Position numbers and translations under genes: made by a program. From Kribbella sp. ALI-6-A (GTDB taxonomy: Bacteria; Actinomycetota; Actinomycetes; Propionibacteriales; Kribbellaceae), in NCBI RefSeq assembly GCF_001984195.1, contig NZ_MTQN01000009.1:682001-746000 (forward strand): a stretch of 64,000 nt of DNA, written 5' to 3'. A model generated the notes under the pieces. It was not told where the DNA came from. It saw only the letters and a program-made list of their open reading frames with translations, and searched no databases. This document shows, in pieces, positions 62,581 to 64,000 of the stretch (position 1 is its first letter; the number at the start of each line of letters is the position of its first letter).

Positions 62581-62810
62581 CCGGCCATCCTCCTGCCCTG
62601 TGACCTCGTCGGGCGAACCGTTTTCCCGCGACAGGCTCCTGGAAGGTCGCGTTCGAGTAGGGATCCCGACCACGCCGTGTCCCCCGGATGCTCCCTGATC
62701 GATCCCCCACTTCGCCGGAAAGCCGTTGTGCCGGCCGGGCACCAGGAGCAGACTCGGCGCAGGGACGGGGACAAGCTCGGCTGGGGGCCGCTGATCAGCC
62801 GGGAGGGGCA

Positions 62811-63569
62811 ATGATCGGCACGGAAGAACCGACGAACCGATCCACCGACGTCGTGCAGGCCGACGAGCTGGTCCGTGTGTACGGCGAAGGCGACACCGCG
62901 GTCCGCGCGCTGCACGGGGTGAGCGTGCGGATCGAGCCCGGACAGCTGACGGCGGTGATGGGACCGTCCGGCTCGGGCAAGTCGACGCTGATGCACATCC
63001 TGGCGGGGCTGGACAAGCCGACGTCCGGCTCGGTCCGGATCGCCGGTACCGAGATCACCACCCTCGGTGACGACAACCTGACCAAGTTGCGCCGGCAGCA
63101 CATCGGCTTCATCTTCCAGTTCTTCAACCTGCTGCCGATGCTGACGGCCCGGGAGAACATCCTGCTGCCGTTGACGATCGCCGGCCTGGGTGCCGATCCG
63201 GAGTACTTCGACGCGCTCGTCGCACGGGTCGGTCTCGCCGATCGGCTCACCCATCGACCGGCTGAGCTCTCCGGTGGCCAGCAGCAACGAGTCGCGATCG
63301 CCCGGGCGCTGGCGTCCCAGCCGACCGTGGTCTTCGCCGACGAACCCACCGGCAACCTCGACTCCCGCACCAGCAAGGAGATCCTCCATCTGCTGCGGCA
63401 GTCTGTCGAGGAGTACGGGCAGACCACCGTGATGGTGACCCACGACGCCCGCGCGGCCGCGATGGCCGACCGGATCCTGTTCCTGGCCGACGGCAGGATC
63501 GTGAAGGAGACCGGGCGGATCAGTCAGCACGACATCCTGCAGCTGATCGACACGCTGGACCTGCAGTGA
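62811..63569 (+). CDS. ABC transporter ATPase (MacB/LolD type)
   Basis: 252 aa, ATG 62811 after GGGAGGGG. Walker A GPSGSGKS (about residues 50-57), Q-loop FIFQFFNLLPMLTARENILL, signature LSGGQQQRVAIARAL, Walker B TVVFADEPTGNLD and the switch His in VMVTHDARA. The FFNLLP stretch is typical of ATPases paired with FtsX-like permeases that export lipids, peptides or drugs or work by mechanotransmission. Its stop overlaps the permease start. Confidence 0.93.
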   Translation: MIGTEEPTNRSTDVVQADELVRVYGEGDTAVRALHGVSVRIEPGQLTAVMGPSGSGKSTLMHILAGLDKPTSGSVRIAGTEITTLGDDNLTKLRRQHIGFIFQFFNLLPMLTARENILLPLTIAGLGADPEYFDALVARVGLADRLTHRPAELSGGQQQRVAIARALASQPTVVFADEPTGNLDSRTSKEILHLLRQSVEEYGQTTVMVTHDARAAAMADRILFLADGRIVKETGRISQHDILQLIDTLDLQ

Positions 63570-64000
63570 TCCGCTTCGCGCTGGCCGGGATGCTCAGTCG
63601 CAAGCTCCGGACCGCGCTCACCGCGATCGGCGTCGTACTGGGCGTCTCACTGATCTCCGGCACCTACGTGCTGACCGACTCGATCACCAGCGCCTTCGAC
63701 TCGATCTTCTCCGAGAGCTACAAGAACACCGACGCCACGGTGAGCGGAAAGACCGCGTTCGACACGACCTCGGACTCCGCCGGCGGGGTCGCGCCGCCGT
63801 TCACCGCGACCGTGCTGCCCGCGATCCAGAAGCTGCCCGAGGTCGACGCCGCCGACGGCAGCGTGTTCGGCGAGGTCCAGATGATCGGCCGCGACGGCAA
63901 GGCGATCGTCTTCGGCGGCTCGCCCAACCTCGGCTACAGCGTCAACCCGGACCTGCCGCAGTTCAACACGCTCAGCCTGGTCGGTGGCAGCTGGCCCGGG
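63566..64000 (+). CDS. FtsX-like ABC permease (5' part)
   Basis: The first 145 codons of a gene cut by the window edge. GTG 63566 overlaps the ATPase stop. MIRFALAGMLSRKLRTALTA then a first membrane helix (IGVVLGVSLISGTYVLTDSI), followed by the start of the large extracellular domain (VLPAIQKLPEVDAADG). This is the standard order for MacB/FtsX-type permeases. Confidence 0.9.
   Translation, partial: MIRFALAGMLSRKLRTALTAIGVVLGVSLISGTYVLTDSITSAFDSIFSESYKNTDATVSGKTAFDTTSDSAGGVAPPFTATVLPAIQKLPEVDAADGSVFGEVQMIGRDGKAIVFGGSPNLGYSVNPDLPQFNTLSLVGGSWPG

Noticed and set aside
1..64000. CRISPR arrays, rRNA genes, intact insertion sequences and riboswitches
   Set aside because: No regularly spaced repeats, no rRNA-like conserved blocks, no complete transposase and no recognisable riboswitch core were seen.

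Overview
The window is high-GC DNA with GTG starts, stop/start overlaps (ATGA, GTGA) and purine-rich ribosome sites, and it carries genes typical of soil actinomycetes: Tat-exported lipoprotein sugar binding, a class A beta-lactamase with a LysR partner, and an MT0933-type antitoxin. A Kribbella-, Nocardioides- or Streptomyces-like organism fits, but this is inference from gene content; no species marker was read.

Left edge (1-1687): end of an operon with a GDP-mannose-epimerase-like gene, then a decayed C-terminus of phosphoketolase.

Accessory region (about 1.9-40.6 kb). It is bounded by an exact 16-bp direct repeat whose right copy is the 3' end of a tRNA-Leu(GAG) gene (40627-40642) and whose left copy is at 1903-1918. 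Inside are broken mobility genes: a TraG/VirD4-like coupling protein fragment beside the left repeat, an integrase-like tail at 37.6 kb, and a serine recombinase lacking its catalytic domain that stops inside the tRNA. The cargo is built mostly of conflict-type NTPases and proteases. (a) A minus-strand cluster at 2.96-16.4 kb has five TPR-array proteins and one separate CHAT (caspase-like) protease, plus a three-helix membrane protein and a zinc-ribbon protein. Each TPR protein ends in the same hinge motif that normally leads into a CHAT domain. (b) A membrane protein is paired with a KAP-like P-loop NTPase, with a broken KAP-like relic behind it. (c) There is a NACHT NTPase of 1144 aa. (d) There are two divergent related lipoproteins. 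(e) A chain of tiny overlapping ORFs follows. (f) A 1483-aa nuclease-STAND protein with an Avs-like layout lies at 33.0-37.5 kb. Frameshifted fragments are common between these genes.

Right half (40.6-64 kb) is orderly chromosomal DNA. It starts with a beta-lactamase locus (serine hydrolase and LysR regulator divergent from a class A lipoprotein beta-lactamase). Next come an antitoxin-like protein, a NIPSNAP protein and a DksA/TraR zinc-finger protein. A complete xylo-oligosaccharide locus follows: a LacI regulator and GH3 enzyme divergent from a binding protein, two permeases and xylose isomerase. The rest holds an MFS exporter, two APH-fold kinases, an aldehyde dehydrogenase, a Beta-family protein, a secreted M6 protease, a three-gene unit (membrane protein, small HTH regulator, quinone-reductase-like enzyme) behind a promoter buried in a long inverted repeat, and the start of an ABC exporter.

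The most interesting system is the split TPR/CHAT cassette: one protease that could be served by five alternative sensor proteins, next to a membrane protein that might be its target.
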